DNA of 64,000 nt. It comes from Watersipora subatra. Lineage: Eukaryota; Bryozoa; Gymnolaemata; Cheilostomatida; Watersiporidae. The stretch lies in the NCBI RefSeq assembly GCF_963576615.1, contig NC_088708.1, forward strand, positions 65,450,672 to 65,514,671. Direction: 5' to 3'. The notes under the pieces are model-generated. The model worked only from the letters and a program-made list of their open reading frames with translations, was not told the DNA's origin and searched no databases. Made by a program: the position numbers and the translations under genes. Positions 12,301 to 23,800 of this stretch are shown here, one piece after another. Positions within the stretch are counted from its first letter, which is position 1; the number at the start of each line of letters is the position of its first letter.

Positions 12301-14416
12301 CCAGTGTCAGACAATTCCCCAATTGCCCAAACCGTCTCACACAATTTTTTGTGTCTCACTAAAAACTTCTAAACCAGCTATAGTGGCAACTAAATTGTTA
12401 TCCTGAACTCATACTTCATGCTTTTCCATTAATTTTGATGTTGGACATGTTTGAATAGCCAATATTTATTGCTTCACAAATTAAGATTGTTTTCAGTGGG
12501 TGGTCATTAGCAGCCTAATGCAACCTTTCACCACTTCATATTTTTCTGTCGACATTAGTCGTACCATGAGCTTTGGAGGAGTTTATCTCATTGTAATTAA
12601 AAAAGCTGGCAATAATTACGACACGGATATCTCATCATTGTCATCGCAAAATAGAAGTCTTGAGACACAAATGGTGGCCTTGAGGAAGGCCGAGATGGGA
12701 AAAGAGAATGAATAAAATGACTATCAGTTAATACCCGTATTTACAGGCTGCCAGTGTGCGTAATAAGGTTGGTGATTCGTTCCCTAGATAAGTCTATAAC
12801 TCGGCCGCTCTAAATTGCTGACTCTATGCGCTTATATTACGTTGTATGAAATTTGATTTATCCCAGTTTATTTAAATTTGAATAGTTAATTACAATGCGC
12901 TCGCTTAACATCTGTCCGATGTAGTATATACAAGTATATATATGGTTTATAATAGCAATTTTTATGTTGACCATTTATTACCATACTGTTTTAGGATTTG
13001 CGTGTTACTATATAAATACTCAAAAAATTGTTAATATTCGAGTTACACGATTAGTTAGTGACAAATATTATCGTTTTTGTGTTTGAAATATTTTATAGTG
13101 GCAACAATTATTATTATTATTATAACTTAAACATTGTGCAGCCAATTGCCTGTGGATTTTTCCCTTGGTTTGCTATATAACTTTTCAGATTCACCATTTC
13201 TGGGTGTTTTACTGCTTGCGCTGTGAGTTATAGTACCAATAGAGATACTGCGTTCTTTAACTAGGCTATCAGTCATATACAAAATTCAAAAAAGTCTACA
13301 ACCTTTAATTTCAACAAATTGGTGGGTAATATGTATCCACATGGGTTCCTATAAATTCAGTTGTTTCTCCAGAATGGTCTATGAACTAGAAATGAAAAAC
13401 CAAAAATTGTGCCATTTCACCTCACTCCCACCTATAGCTCTGCTTGATTTGCCAAAGGAAAGTAGAGTATCAAATTCTTGACACTGTTTCTGACTTTAGC
13501 ATTGTGATATCAGCCAGCGAATCATGGCAGCATTCACCGTAAGTGCTATTGACTGAACATCAAAAACTATTACATTGGTTTACCAGGGTGTAGAATTTGG
13601 GAAAAGGCATCCAAGAGTCTGTTTCGGCTCACCCTCAAGTCTGTTTATCGGCTTACCCTCGAGTCCGTTTATCGGCTCACCCGCAAGTCTGTTTATCGGC
13701 TCAGTCTCGAGTCTAGTGCTGGCTCGCCATTGCACTGGGAATTGTCTACCTGGCCTAGTACGTTCACTTCACCATGTTATTCTTCTTTGTTTATTTTACA
13801 GTAATTATCGAGTGTGAATTATTATAGTCGGGTAATCAATCATTTATGCGTAATTTATGCCATGACTGGCACAGCGAGGTAGGAAACTATTGCCATCTCA
13901 TTAGCATCGTAGGAGTGACAACTCTTATAAGTACGTATTTATCTATGGGGCAAACAAGCTGCCTTTTTGCAAATTTGTTACATATGTATATTAATCTAGT
14001 AATGCACAGACTCGAACTCTTACACGCTATGTAATCATTACATGAAAATTATTTCATGGGCATAATTTGTGATACGGGTTCCTTGCAACCTACAACGTGG
14101 AAACCTTGTTAATAACAAGCTTTTAACAAGCAAAAACTTTCTTCTTTTTTCGTAAACACGCAATATGCGTGACATTATAAAATAAATTACCTGCGGGTAC
14201 TGTTATTAATTCTTCAGTTTCAACATGAGACGTTTGCTTGTAGAAAAATACGGTCCTTGAATTACGCTCCTTGCTTGGATTAGGATTTGAAAGAAAACGG
14301 TTCAAGTCCTCTTCGTTGTTGTCTCGCAATAAAAATTCTTCAAATATTTGGTTATCTTTAACATCAAGAGCTAAATTTACTTGTTTCATTAGCCATCCCA
14401 AGCGTAAGTCATCCAT
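357..14416 (-). CDS. DNAH10: Axonemal dynein heavy chain, DNAH10-like, N-terminal tail (3' part outside window)
   Basis: Ten exons read leftward: 14416-14191, 9503-9177, 9023-8896, 8799-8572, 7079-6911, 6796-6528, 4419-4217, 2438-2337, 2257-2059 and 473-357. All junctions are GT-AG, all phases agree, and they sum to 1968 nt (656 codons). The gene continues past base 1, so the AAA motor is not seen. The start is the ATG of MDDLRLGW. Exon 2 encodes a basic Ser/Arg/Ala-rich stretch. From exon 4 on the protein follows the dynein heavy chain N1 tail: GPLAEIAYWRERHANL (exon 6), AKDNARFLSTVDRH and ALRMVWIISR (exon 7), YNTDNRMVPLLERIAW (exon 8), GRDSRWEFDRKRLFERTDY (exon 9) and IHEFQTIFNSDLKNVTGE (exon 10). 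These combinations fit DNAH10, an inner-arm (I1/f) heavy chain that binds intermediate chains through this tail. Dynein heavy chain is what I see; the paralogue assignment is from memory of the family and is less sure. Another axonemal paralogue such as DNAH2 is the alternative. Confidence 0.85.
2485..3369. mobile_element. TTAA-flanked inverted-repeat MITE, family 1 copy 1
   Basis: TTAA at 2485-2488 and 3366-3369 bounds a roughly 880-bp element. Its ends are long inverted repeats of over 100 bp that start AGGTTGRCTTGCARCAAAATTC. The same ends recur at 9727-10634 and 47433-47780. Duplicated TTAA is the target-site signature of piggyBac-type transposases, so this is probably a non-autonomous piggyBac-like element. 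It lies in an intron of the dynein gene and no transposase is present. Confidence 0.8.
4828..6198. mobile_element. TTAA-flanked inverted-repeat MITE, family 2
   Basis: TTAA at 4828-4831 and 6195-6198 bounds an element of about 1.36 kb. The arms (about 4832-4963 and 6066-6194) are inverted copies starting AGAATAGAGAAAGCATAATA. Its ends differ from family 1 but the target site is the same. Open frames inside, for example minus 4923-5189 (88 residues), have no recognisable domain and cross the terminal repeat, so I do not call them genes. It sits in a dynein intron. Confidence 0.78.
7589..7656. repeat. Short tandem repeat, about 18 bp x 4
   Basis: Four imperfect copies of a unit like GACTACTCTATGTCAGT lie head to tail in a dynein intron. 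The following 7800-7905 stretch has looser repeats of GTTGTTATAGCAA. Confidence 0.8.
9727..10634. mobile_element. TTAA-type inverted-repeat MITE, family 1 copy 2
   Basis: About 900 bp, homologous to the element at 2485-3369 in the same orientation. The right flank keeps TTAA (10631-10634); the left flank reads TTCA, a one-base decay. The inverted arms contain TCAAAAGATTCACC and its complement. A 114-residue minus-strand open frame (10174-10518) lies inside and into the arm. It has no recognisable transposase motif and I treat it as non-coding. The copy is in dynein intron 1. Confidence 0.75.
10820..12130 (+). other. Strand-skewed G/T-rich tract in dynein intron 1
   Basis: Much of this 1.3 kb is strongly T- and G-rich on the plus strand, apart from a more balanced block near 11140-11450. 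Long open frames here are rich in Leu, Phe, Val and Cys, as expected of composition alone. No RNA gene or transposon end could be recognised. Confidence 0.4.
11371..12715 (+). CDS. Possible small nested plus-strand gene (two candidate exons)
   Basis: An ATG in good context (CAACATGGCC, 11371) opens a frame MADSLHQVVNADKLVRAPL that stays open to 11511 and has a possible GT donor after LEHH. At 12497 a strong acceptor (GATTGTTTTCAG) opens a frame ending SLETQMVALRKAEMGKENE and a stop at 12715, with AATAAA overlapping that stop. The tail looks like a short coiled coil or charged C-terminus. Both pieces lie inside dynein intron 1 on the opposite strand. I cannot show they join, I recognise no family, and chance open frames remain likely. 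Confidence 0.22.
13612..13714 (+). repeat. 24-bp tandem repeat, 4.3 copies
   Basis: Copies start at 13612, 13636, 13660, 13684 and (partial) 13708, with unit CAAGTCTGTTTATCGGCTCA plus CCCT. The period is a multiple of three, so one plus-strand frame repeats an eight-residue motif like SPSSLFIG. No splice or start context supports translation. Confidence 0.85.
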
Positions 14417-14929
14417 TGTGCGTGATCATTATTAAACGTACATGTACAATACTTTTTGTAACTCGCGGTCAAAAGTAATCGCAGCACGTGGAGCTTTACG
14501 TTTTTGTATCACTACGCGTATCAGCAAGCAGCTTGCGGATGCATACTGTAGAACCTGTCGAGCAGAAGTGACCGAACAACCGTTCGTCAATCGTTAGCAG
14601 GAAATGATAACTCTTATTTCGTTTTGTTACTCCAACTTCATGTTAATGCAGTGATTCTCAATTATTTTCTGTCATGCCTCGCCCTGCGCCCCTCTCCCTC
14701 CTAAGAAAAAACATCTCCTGCCTCCACCGCTACAACTAGAAATAGAGTCATTGGTAAATACAAATTGTTATAAGTGCACCTTTACATAACATTGTATGTG
14801 TGTATCTTCAACAACATAAAAGAGAAGAAAGAAAGAAATACGGACCAACTTACAAAATAATAACTATAATAACTGTAACAGAAATTATTTAACACTTCAT
14901 ACTTTCAGTGTAGACAAAACCCCTACACC

Positions 14930-15190
14930 AAAGAATGAATGGTTCTGTGCATACTCTGCCAATGAGAGTGCCACTGCCCCCTAGTGTAATGGAGATACTG
15001 TGGTGAACGCCGAGTTGCCAAGGCCAGAGCCGGATCTGAGAGAGAAGCCGACCCCGAGGTGACTGATGCCAGGATCGGGCCGAGTCCTGACTTGGCAGAC
15101 AGCACGCCCCCGCTGATACCTCCAGTCGGAGAAGGGTCGGTTGCCGAGTCAACCATACTGCTGAGGGGCGGTGCCAAGCCAAGATGAAGC
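14930..15190. other. GC-rich block upstream of the dynein gene
   Basis: About 260 bp with far higher GC than its surroundings. A minus-strand frame (15279-14923, 118 residues) rich in Ser, Gly, Ala and Leu spans it, as does an overlapping frame of 97 residues. No domain is recognised. It may be an exon or UTR of an unseen gene, or a remnant of a retroelement. The rest of 14417-17744 shows no gene; it contains the hairpin at 15393-15592 and a 20-bp duplication near 15809-15847. Confidence 0.4.
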
Positions 15191-15392
15191 GCTATTAAAA
15201 ACGCCGTAGAAGCGAGTAAGCCGCTTTTGAGTATTATGCAGTCATTTTCAAATGCAGCATGCAAATATATTCTGATCAATCAATACGCGGCAGTAAAAGT
15301 TTGTTTGAAGTATTAATGTGAGTAAATAACAGTTTGTTAAGCATTATTATAACTTTGAAGAGATTAATAAGGCCTTTCAGAAATGCGTGTCA

Positions 15393-15592
15393 AGTTTTAT
15401 TTTACTGGTTTAAAAACATTGATAAACAGAATTACTAGCTGGGCTTGTTATTCTAATTCAAAAACATTACACAAGAGAAAACGAGGTACTTCATAGTATC
15501 TCGTTTTCTCTTATGTTATGTTTTTGAATTAGAATAACAAGCCCAGCTCGTAATTCTGTTTATCAATGTTTTTAAACCAGTAAAATAAAACT
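15393..15592. repeat. 200-bp near-perfect inverted repeat
   Basis: Arms of about 95 bp face each other around a centre near 15492 (TACTTCATAGTA). The left arm begins AGTTTTATTTTACTGG and the right arm ends with its complement. The outer end abuts TATC repeats. It is probably a fold-back transposon and has no coding capacity. Confidence 0.9.
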
Positions 15593-17744
15593 ATCTATCT
15601 ATCTATGACGGTAGCTGCAGAAATAATAATACCCCACAATTAAAGTTTGCTTGCATTGCAAGCTTTGTGTTATTTTTACCGAATTTGTCAAATGGGAGGA
15701 AGCGTGGTTATTTGAGAAACAAAGCTATAATGTGTAGGTGAAGACAACTTTGGTTTCTTAGCTGTTTTGGAAAATAATAGTCAGCAACTGTTTTACTGTC
15801 AGCAATGTCATATAGTACTGAGGCTATGTCATATAGTACTGAGGCTCATCAGCAACCTATTACGTAAAGCTAGTTCTTTTCTGTAACAAGACACAGTATG
15901 TCAGTTTTTCCACTCTGACAAGGAACGAGATTACATTGATCACTCTCAAAAGGAATATGTGAATGTTCCCTTCGCCATCAACTCCCGATATTTGCTGTTA
16001 GCAGCTCCAATCTGCTAACATCCATGCTAGTATGCACTGCTAATAAACTTTTATCATTTGAGTTGAGAGCAAATTTTAGGCTGGTTATAATTTGTTTAAA
16101 ACTCCATCCGCTTGTATATTTGAGAACTTGCTTTATACATTTCACATCACACATGAAATAGCTAAAATACTACAGTATAAAAGTTTTATTGTCACGCTGA
16201 TATCATTTGCAAACCGCAGAACAGGTTTTCAAATATCATTCTATTACATTTTTGTGAGCTTGTTAATAAGTCGTCTATGATTGGTTGTTGCATAACATTT
16301 ACGTAAACCAGCCTACTTGATAAGAAAAGAACTAGATTGAATTCCTTCTAGGAGCTGGAATGAGTTCTTTGTGCTCAGTAACAAGAGCTCTATTCAGCTC
16401 TGCTTATAGACCAACAGTTCAACTTTTCAACTGAAACTCAATACGCACTAATATACCTCATTATCTTATGTATTGTGTTGAAACAGCTCCTAGTGTACAC
16501 ATTCAAGATATATTGCATAGCTACCAGCGGCCTATAGCAACAGTAACCCGTACATGCTTACAAGCTAGTAGTGAACCGAGCACTTGGAGCACTTGGCATG
16601 TCGTGTCATGTATAGACACTTCACTTGACATGTTTGGTAATCAATAACACTCGGTGAAAAAGTGTTCAAGAACTCGGCTCATTTGCAAGACTATGAGCTG
16701 AATCTGTGTGGCTGTTTCATTCTGGATAACTTATTAAACTTCTGATTTTAAATTACAGGTATTACTTATCTTCTGCTACTAAAATATTGTTTTTACATTA
16801 GAAAAGTTGAAGGTTGGAGTTTTCTGGAGTTACATAGACTAAGATCTATGCAACATAATAAAGAGCGCAGGGCCTAGTCCCTGCTTGCAATTCAGAAGAT
16901 AGATAATAGTGTTGATCTGTGCTTCATCAGTCAGTTACCTAGATAGGAGTTATTTTTCAAATTTAATGCTTTTGGCATGGATTATGGCTCAACTCTAAAG
17001 TGTTAAACAGCTGCATAGACTCAATCCGTGTCCATTAATGGTTCAAGCACGTGTTTTGTTTCTTAGCTACGCAAAAGACAACGTAAACACTTATTTGCAA
17101 AATATGTGTTTTAAAAACCTAGTTTTTTCTGTTTGAAGTTGCTTATACAAATCAGCAGTTTAAATTTTTCATCCAATAAGAATAGAAAAACTAACAAAAC
17201 TGCTTTTTTCTTTTTATTAAAATCATAACAATTCGGCGAGCCGGTCATTGTCTCGCAAAATATTTTTTCAACTGCTCGATGTATGCTGGAGAAAAACTTT
17301 AAAGTGCTTTGCTCTTACATCATACATTTATCTGAATTTTACTATAGAAAGTGGCTCATGAAAAAGTATCCTTCTCTTGGTACCTAGTATTTGTGATGTG
17401 TAGTACTGCTATACATTGCATCATAAATACTTGCTAGTTGTTACTTATATCATTGCAATCTATTGAATCAAGTGACAGTTTGCGGTACATGTATATTAAA
17501 ACTTTGTGTTTTCACATCCACAAGGACAAAGTGCCAACGGTAAAAATGGCTCAAAATTTAAAGATATTAAAAGGGAGGATTACATTTGAAGCCCAACAAA
17601 GCAATTCAAACCAACTCACCAGAACCTTAGGCTAAACCAAAATAGTTTGTTTTACATATTTTCAAAGGCTGAGCCTCCTGTTTATATAAAGTCTGTTGAG
17701 CTATATGTTAACTTACAGGAGTCTATATCTGTACATACTTACCA

Positions 17745-17790
17745 AACTAAAAACTATCAACTCAGTGCACTGAGTTGATAGTTTTTAGTT
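17745..17790. repeat. Perfect 46-bp palindrome
   Basis: Two 23-bp arms, AACTAAAAACTATCAACTCA then GTG and the exact complement, meet with no spacer at CAGTG|CACTG. It ends 64 bp before the first coding ATG of the downstream gene. Confidence 0.95.
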
Positions 17791-17853
17791 GTATATTACT
17801 GTATGATATACATGTGTATCACCATCATACCTGTATCTCTATGTAGGTCAGAC

Positions 17854-20800
17854 ATGGCAATGTCAAGTCTCTCTCCAGGAGTTCTTTTCAAAGCTCCAGG
17901 TCTGAACCGACGGCACACACCCACCCAGATCACAGCCACCTCTGACTTAGTCAAGTCCAAATACCGCAGGTTGGTAAAAAAACACGCACATAATGTATTG
18001 TAGCCTGTGCTTTATGCACTACCAATTAGAAGTGACACATTGATAGGATCCAATACTGCAGAGTACAGCAGTATTGCAGAGTACTGTAGAGGTATAATAC
18101 TGTAGAGTACAGTGTGTAGGGATATAATACTGTAGAGTACAGTGTGTAGAGATATAATACTATAGAGTACAGTGTGTAGGGATATAATACTGTAGAGTAC
18201 AGTGTCTAGGGATATAATACTGTAGAGTACAGTGTGTAGGGATATAATACTGTAGAGTACAGTGTGTATAGATATAATACTGTAGAGTACAGTGTGTAGA
18301 GATATAATACTGTAGAGTGCAGTATGTAGAGATATAATACTGTAGAGTACAGTGTGTATAGATATAATACTGTAGAGTACAGTGTGTAGGGATGTAATAC
18401 TGTAGAGTACAGTGTGTATAGATATAATACTGTAGAGTACAGTGTGTAGGGATGTAATACTGTAGAGTACAGTGTGTAGGAATATAATACTGTAGAGTAC
18501 AGTGTGTAGGGATATAATACTGTAGAGTACAGTGTGTAGAGATATAATACTATAGAGTACAGTGTGTAGGGATATAATACGGTAGAGTACAGTGTGTAGG
18601 GATATAATACTGTAGAGTACAGTGTGTAGAGATATAATACTGTAGAGTACAGTGTGTAGGGATATAATACTGTAGAGTACAGTGTGTAGAGATATAATAC
18701 TGTAGAGTACAGTGTGTATAGATATAATACTGTAGAGTACAGTGTGTAGAGATATAATACTGTAGAGTACAGTGTGTATAGGTATAATACTGTAGAGTAC
18801 AGTGTGTAGGGATGTAATACTGTAGAGTACAGTGTGTATAGATATAATACTGTAGAGTACAGTGTGTAGGGATATAATACTGTAGAGTACAGTGTGTAGG
18901 GATATAATACTGTAGAGTACAGTGTGTAGGGATATAATACTGTAGAGTACAGTGTGTAGGGATATAATACTGTAGAGTACAGTGTATATAATGGATCCTG
19001 TGTGTATTGATGAGTGTCATCACACAAGCATGTAACATCAGAACAGCTGTATTCAAGCTGTTAGCATAAAATTAAGTAGAAGCATAAATAAACAGGCACA
19101 TTTTGTAAATGCGCCTGTTTATGTAAACGCGTATATTGATGTAATACGAGAGGAAGTGCACAAGCTTTTGCTGTTCATAGCCTGAAAAGGTAATGAGCCT
19201 ATTGTTCTTCTCGCACTAAGCCATCTGAGTAACCAGGATCACCATTACTTCCTGTTCTCAGTGTCACACATTGGATTATTTTTAACTGATGTGATGATAA
19301 TTATTATATCTCATTACTATGTCTACTCCGCATTTCCAATTAATCTGTTGCATTGATAAATGTTCAATCAATACAATCTCTTAGCCGAAATACATAGAGG
19401 GCTTTGCTTAAGGCAACACAGTAAATTGATTTCGAATTGTTTCAGGTGTTGTTTACAGTAAAAGGCTTCATAGCCTCAGGCTTATTCACTAGTCTGCAAT
19501 CTCATAGACATAAATGGGTAACATTGTGAGTCTTGCCTTTGCAACCAAAAAAGCAACAATTCATTCAAAAGATTGTAAAAAGAAATGAGTATTGATTAGT
19601 TTACAGTTAAATGTTTACATAAGATGAATGCACTTTGATTATTCTCAAAGAATATATATATTGGACAGTTTTTTCTGCCAAGCTCACTTACTTTGTCAAT
19701 CAGAGCTGGTAATACACTCTTGTTCAGTGGTTCAATATTGTACAGGACACAGCTTTGTGCTGAACGCAAAGTTTTTGTCTCATGTTTGTAAATTATTATT
19801 TTGTATTACTCTATATTACTTTGTAGTATTGATTTTGCAGAGCAAGCATTCCAGAAAAAGACTGGCCACCAGAGAGCCCTGTTGCCCAGATATATGACAT
19901 CAGGAACACTTCCTCTAACCTCATTATTCTCAACAACAAGATGCGGAAGGTAAGGTACTTACCAGAGAGGTTTAGACTCAAGTAAGTACTGTTTGTTACT
20001 TACATTCATATTCAAAGGCTGCTCAATAAGTTTTTCTCTCTCTTCAACTGCACAACTAGCCGGGTTGTCATACTGTGAATAAGCGGCTGTCAACAAGTGG
20101 TATATGGGCATTTATAGATTACATATAATATGTTTATGAATTAGTGTTTACCATGATATACCTATTGACTATACTATATTAAGTATAGTTAATAGGTCTA
20201 TGGCGTCTACTTTGGTGCAGTTTTAGATGCTAGTTATCTTTTCCTTACAGAAAAGTCATCTGCGTGTTCAGTCAGGGAGATACCAATCGTCTTCTGACAG
20301 GTCTGTGCATCAAGTTATTTGCTGCTTATTTGAAATTATTTTAGCATGGTGTCACAAAGAGTCTCTGCATGAATAGCTGATTTATGTAAATTTATAAATA
20401 TTTATGTGAGTGACTGGTAGCTTTCTTCTGATTGGTTCGATAAACACTGAGTGTAGGCCTACATGCATTACTAAAATAAAATGCTAGAAGCTATGTTGTT
20501 TTGGAATTTTTAACAAGCCGATTTTTAGCTAAAATTGACGAAGCATACTAAAGATGGTTTGAATAAATATGTTTTTGCAAAAATATTATCATTTCTATCT
20601 TAGGGTTACTGTTTGTATAATTATTATTATAGCCCTGCTATTAGACTTACCACTGTTCCGCTATTTTGCAGCAGTGAAGAGAAGGGAACCGCTGCTGATC
20701 CCAACCAACCTACTGGAGGTTAGTAAAATCTTTTAGCCAACATAGGCTCTGTTCATTCTATGCTATACTCACATAAATATATTATTTAGCCCAAGTTTTA

Positions 20801-23800
20801 GCCAATCGTTTCTTTTGACAGAGCTATAGACATGCGTGTATGACTTCCTGTGTTGTCTTTCAGACAGTTTAAACAAGCCCGACAGACATGAGGCCTGCAG
20901 AGATTCAACTTCTCCCATATTTTACCCCACCCCTCTAAGACCCCCAACTTCCGGTGGTGATCACACTGTACTAAAATATCGGTACCCCGCTACTCCTGGA
21001 TCTCCTCAACCTAGAGAATGGCACCATTACAGCAGTCAAGTAGACCGGCCCAGCCGTGTGTACAGCGCACCTCCTGTACGAAGCAAGTCTGCTGGTCGTA
21101 AATCTAAGGCTATAGAGCCGCCTCCTTGCTTCAGGTGACAGCAATGACATTATGTGTCCGAAATTGTAACTTGACATAAAAATGAAACACATATGACGAA
21201 AACGCCTTAATACCGTAGGTTTAAGATATAGATTTGTAAAATGGTGTGATTGACATTTCAATCTTTGATGAGCTAGTGAATGACCTTCAAATTTTAAATT
21301 ATCATAATCATTGAAAAAAGGTTAAGACCTTCCTGTTGAGGTATTTTGTGCATTAAAATTGTCCTGTGCAGCTTTATATTCATCTGTCTATTTGTTCTTT
21401 TCTTTCTGTGCACTTTAAGTGCTGGTGAAAAATTCTAGTACACCGGTTTAAGCTCATTTCATTTCAGGTGCTTATAAATAATCGTAATATACTAAAACAC
21501 TCTCTATATAAATTTTGTAATTACATGTACTTGTTAGGCAAGACAAGAAATGGTTGCAACACCCTGACATGACTTACGGTCAGAAGAAGTACATGAACTC
21601 AATAGCATGTACCTACGACGTGACGCACATGAAGCAGCTAAAACAGGCCCAGTATTTACAGCTTATTTACCGAGAGCAGCAAAGAGGTTGGTTTCGCAGC
21701 ACCTGCTGCTCATGTTTTACAGTATTGCAAGCATGGCACTCAAATAGTACCTCCCTCTACTAGTTACGATTTGATATTGCTAGTCTCATGTTGTTATAGC
21801 AAGAGGTTGGTCTCGCAACACCTGCTGCTCATGTTTTACAGTATTGCAAGCACGGTACTCAAATAGTATCTCCCTCTACTAGTTACGATTTGATATTGCT
21901 AGTCTCATGTTGTTATAGCAAGAGGTTGGTCTCGCAACACCTGCTGCTCATGTTTTATAATATTGCAAGCATGGCACTCAAATAGTAACTCTCTCTACTA
22001 GTTACGATTTGATACTGCAAGTCACACAATTTTATAATCAATAATAACCATTATCAACATTTTTATATATTTTTACAGCTCTCTGTAAGTTTATGCTGTT
22101 CACACTGACTGCTTTAGACAATTGAGCACGCATTGATTGGCTTTTTAGACGCTTATTTATTTTATGGAGTGGATTTGCTGCATGAATCTTGAGCTCACGC
22201 TAACAAGGCATTGAGTCGAAGTAAAAAAAACGAATTCTAGTTATTTTTGGATGAACTTAAAATGATATTTTTGTTTTGTCGATTAGAGAATGGACCTAGG
22301 TTTGTTTTGCCTAATACACAAAAAAAGAAGAATGTTAGTTGGACTTGACAAAGTTTAAAGAATCGTGTTATCCCCTGTAGCTGTCAGTAAGACACATAGT
22401 AGCTATCACTTAAGGTGTATTCACAGAGTGACCCGAGTGTTAACTAATACATGGCAACAGAGATAAGCATGATTTGCCATAGAAAAGTTTGAGAATGCTA
22501 ACACGCTGTTGGATAGGAATGTTTGCCGTGGTGCTGGTTGATAAAAACTATCTTTTGAGGCTCAACTGATAAAAATCGCTGGCTAATAGTCTTGCTTCAC
22601 TGCACAGCTGCCGACAGCATTGTATAACAATTGCTTAACTACTCAACAGATTTCTTCACCCCGGAGGAGTATACCAAGTATGTTAAATATCTGAACAGTG
22701 AGCGCACAAGGCAGTTCAACAGTAAACCCCCGCCTCCAGCTTATTACAGATTTCCCGCTTCGAAATCATCTCGGAAATATGTCAACAAATTTCCGAACAA
22801 TAGGAGATCAGCCTCTGCCAGAAATGATCAGAAAGAAAGAGATTTGGAAGTTAGTCCAAGGCAATCTGCCCCTAAACCATTTGAGCAGCGCGCTCCTGCA
22901 GTTCAGGAGTCTACGGCCCATCAGAGGGAAGACAAAGATTCAGAAAGGCAAGCAGGAATGAAAAAGTGAGTAGGCTAAATGTTTGTTATTATCAATACCG
23001 TATTGATGGTTTTTGTAGATAATTCACACTATTTCATGGACACTGTTATACAGCTTCGATTGTGCTTAGCGAGTTTCAAGCATTGCAAAACTGATTTACA
23101 TTCTGTACAAACCACAAGCTTTTAAAACAATCTTGTTGGTAGCAGAAATAAGAACAACTTGTTCATACAATACCTTTAAAGAAAGCCTATTGTGATGACC
23201 AATGTATTGAAACAGACAATGAAACCAGATTTTTGTTTGGCAAGAGGCTTGAGCTAACCAAGGGTTTTTGAAGGACTTATTTGATGTCTGTATCATCTTG
23301 TTGCCACACTTCGTTGCTGGTGTTATCTAGGCCTGTGGATACTACCACTGAGTATATGATGTACTCAGAACCTGACAGTCCAAAGAGAGAGAATTCTACT
23401 GAATTCCGCAGTCGTAGGCCAAAGAGTTCCAAGTTCAGAATGCGAAATGAACAAACGAGCAATGCGCCTCCTCACCATTCCGATGAGGAGAGGACTGCGG
23501 AAGAAGAGTATAGTATTGATTCGTTCAAACTGTCTCACCGTTGTGCCATGGCTCACTCCTAAACTTTGAACCCCTGAATTTGTTGTCTGATTGAATTGTG
23601 CATTTCAATTCGGCGAAACCCAAATTTCAATTTGCATAAGCAGTTTGGAGTTGACTGTGCAAGGCCAACGCAACAAAAAATTGACTAAACCCACACAGCT
23701 TATTCTAGTCTTCTTTCTGGCATTCGTTAGCAGGGCTATCCAGATCTTATGTAATACGGTTGAACTTGATACATAAAGAGGCATCATTCATTCGTTTGCT

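Noticed and set aside
14417-14640. RFX X-box in front of the ciliary dynein gene
   Set aside because: Only a poor match (GTTAGCAGGAAAT); not enough to call.
14649-14740. Stretch starting CAGTGATTCTCAATTATTTT, like a hAT transposon end
   Set aside because: No matching right end or target-site duplication nearby.
18206-19056. 273- and 168-residue minus-strand open frames
   Set aside because: They arise from a 30-bp repeat whose period is a multiple of three; no start, splice or stop context beyond the array.
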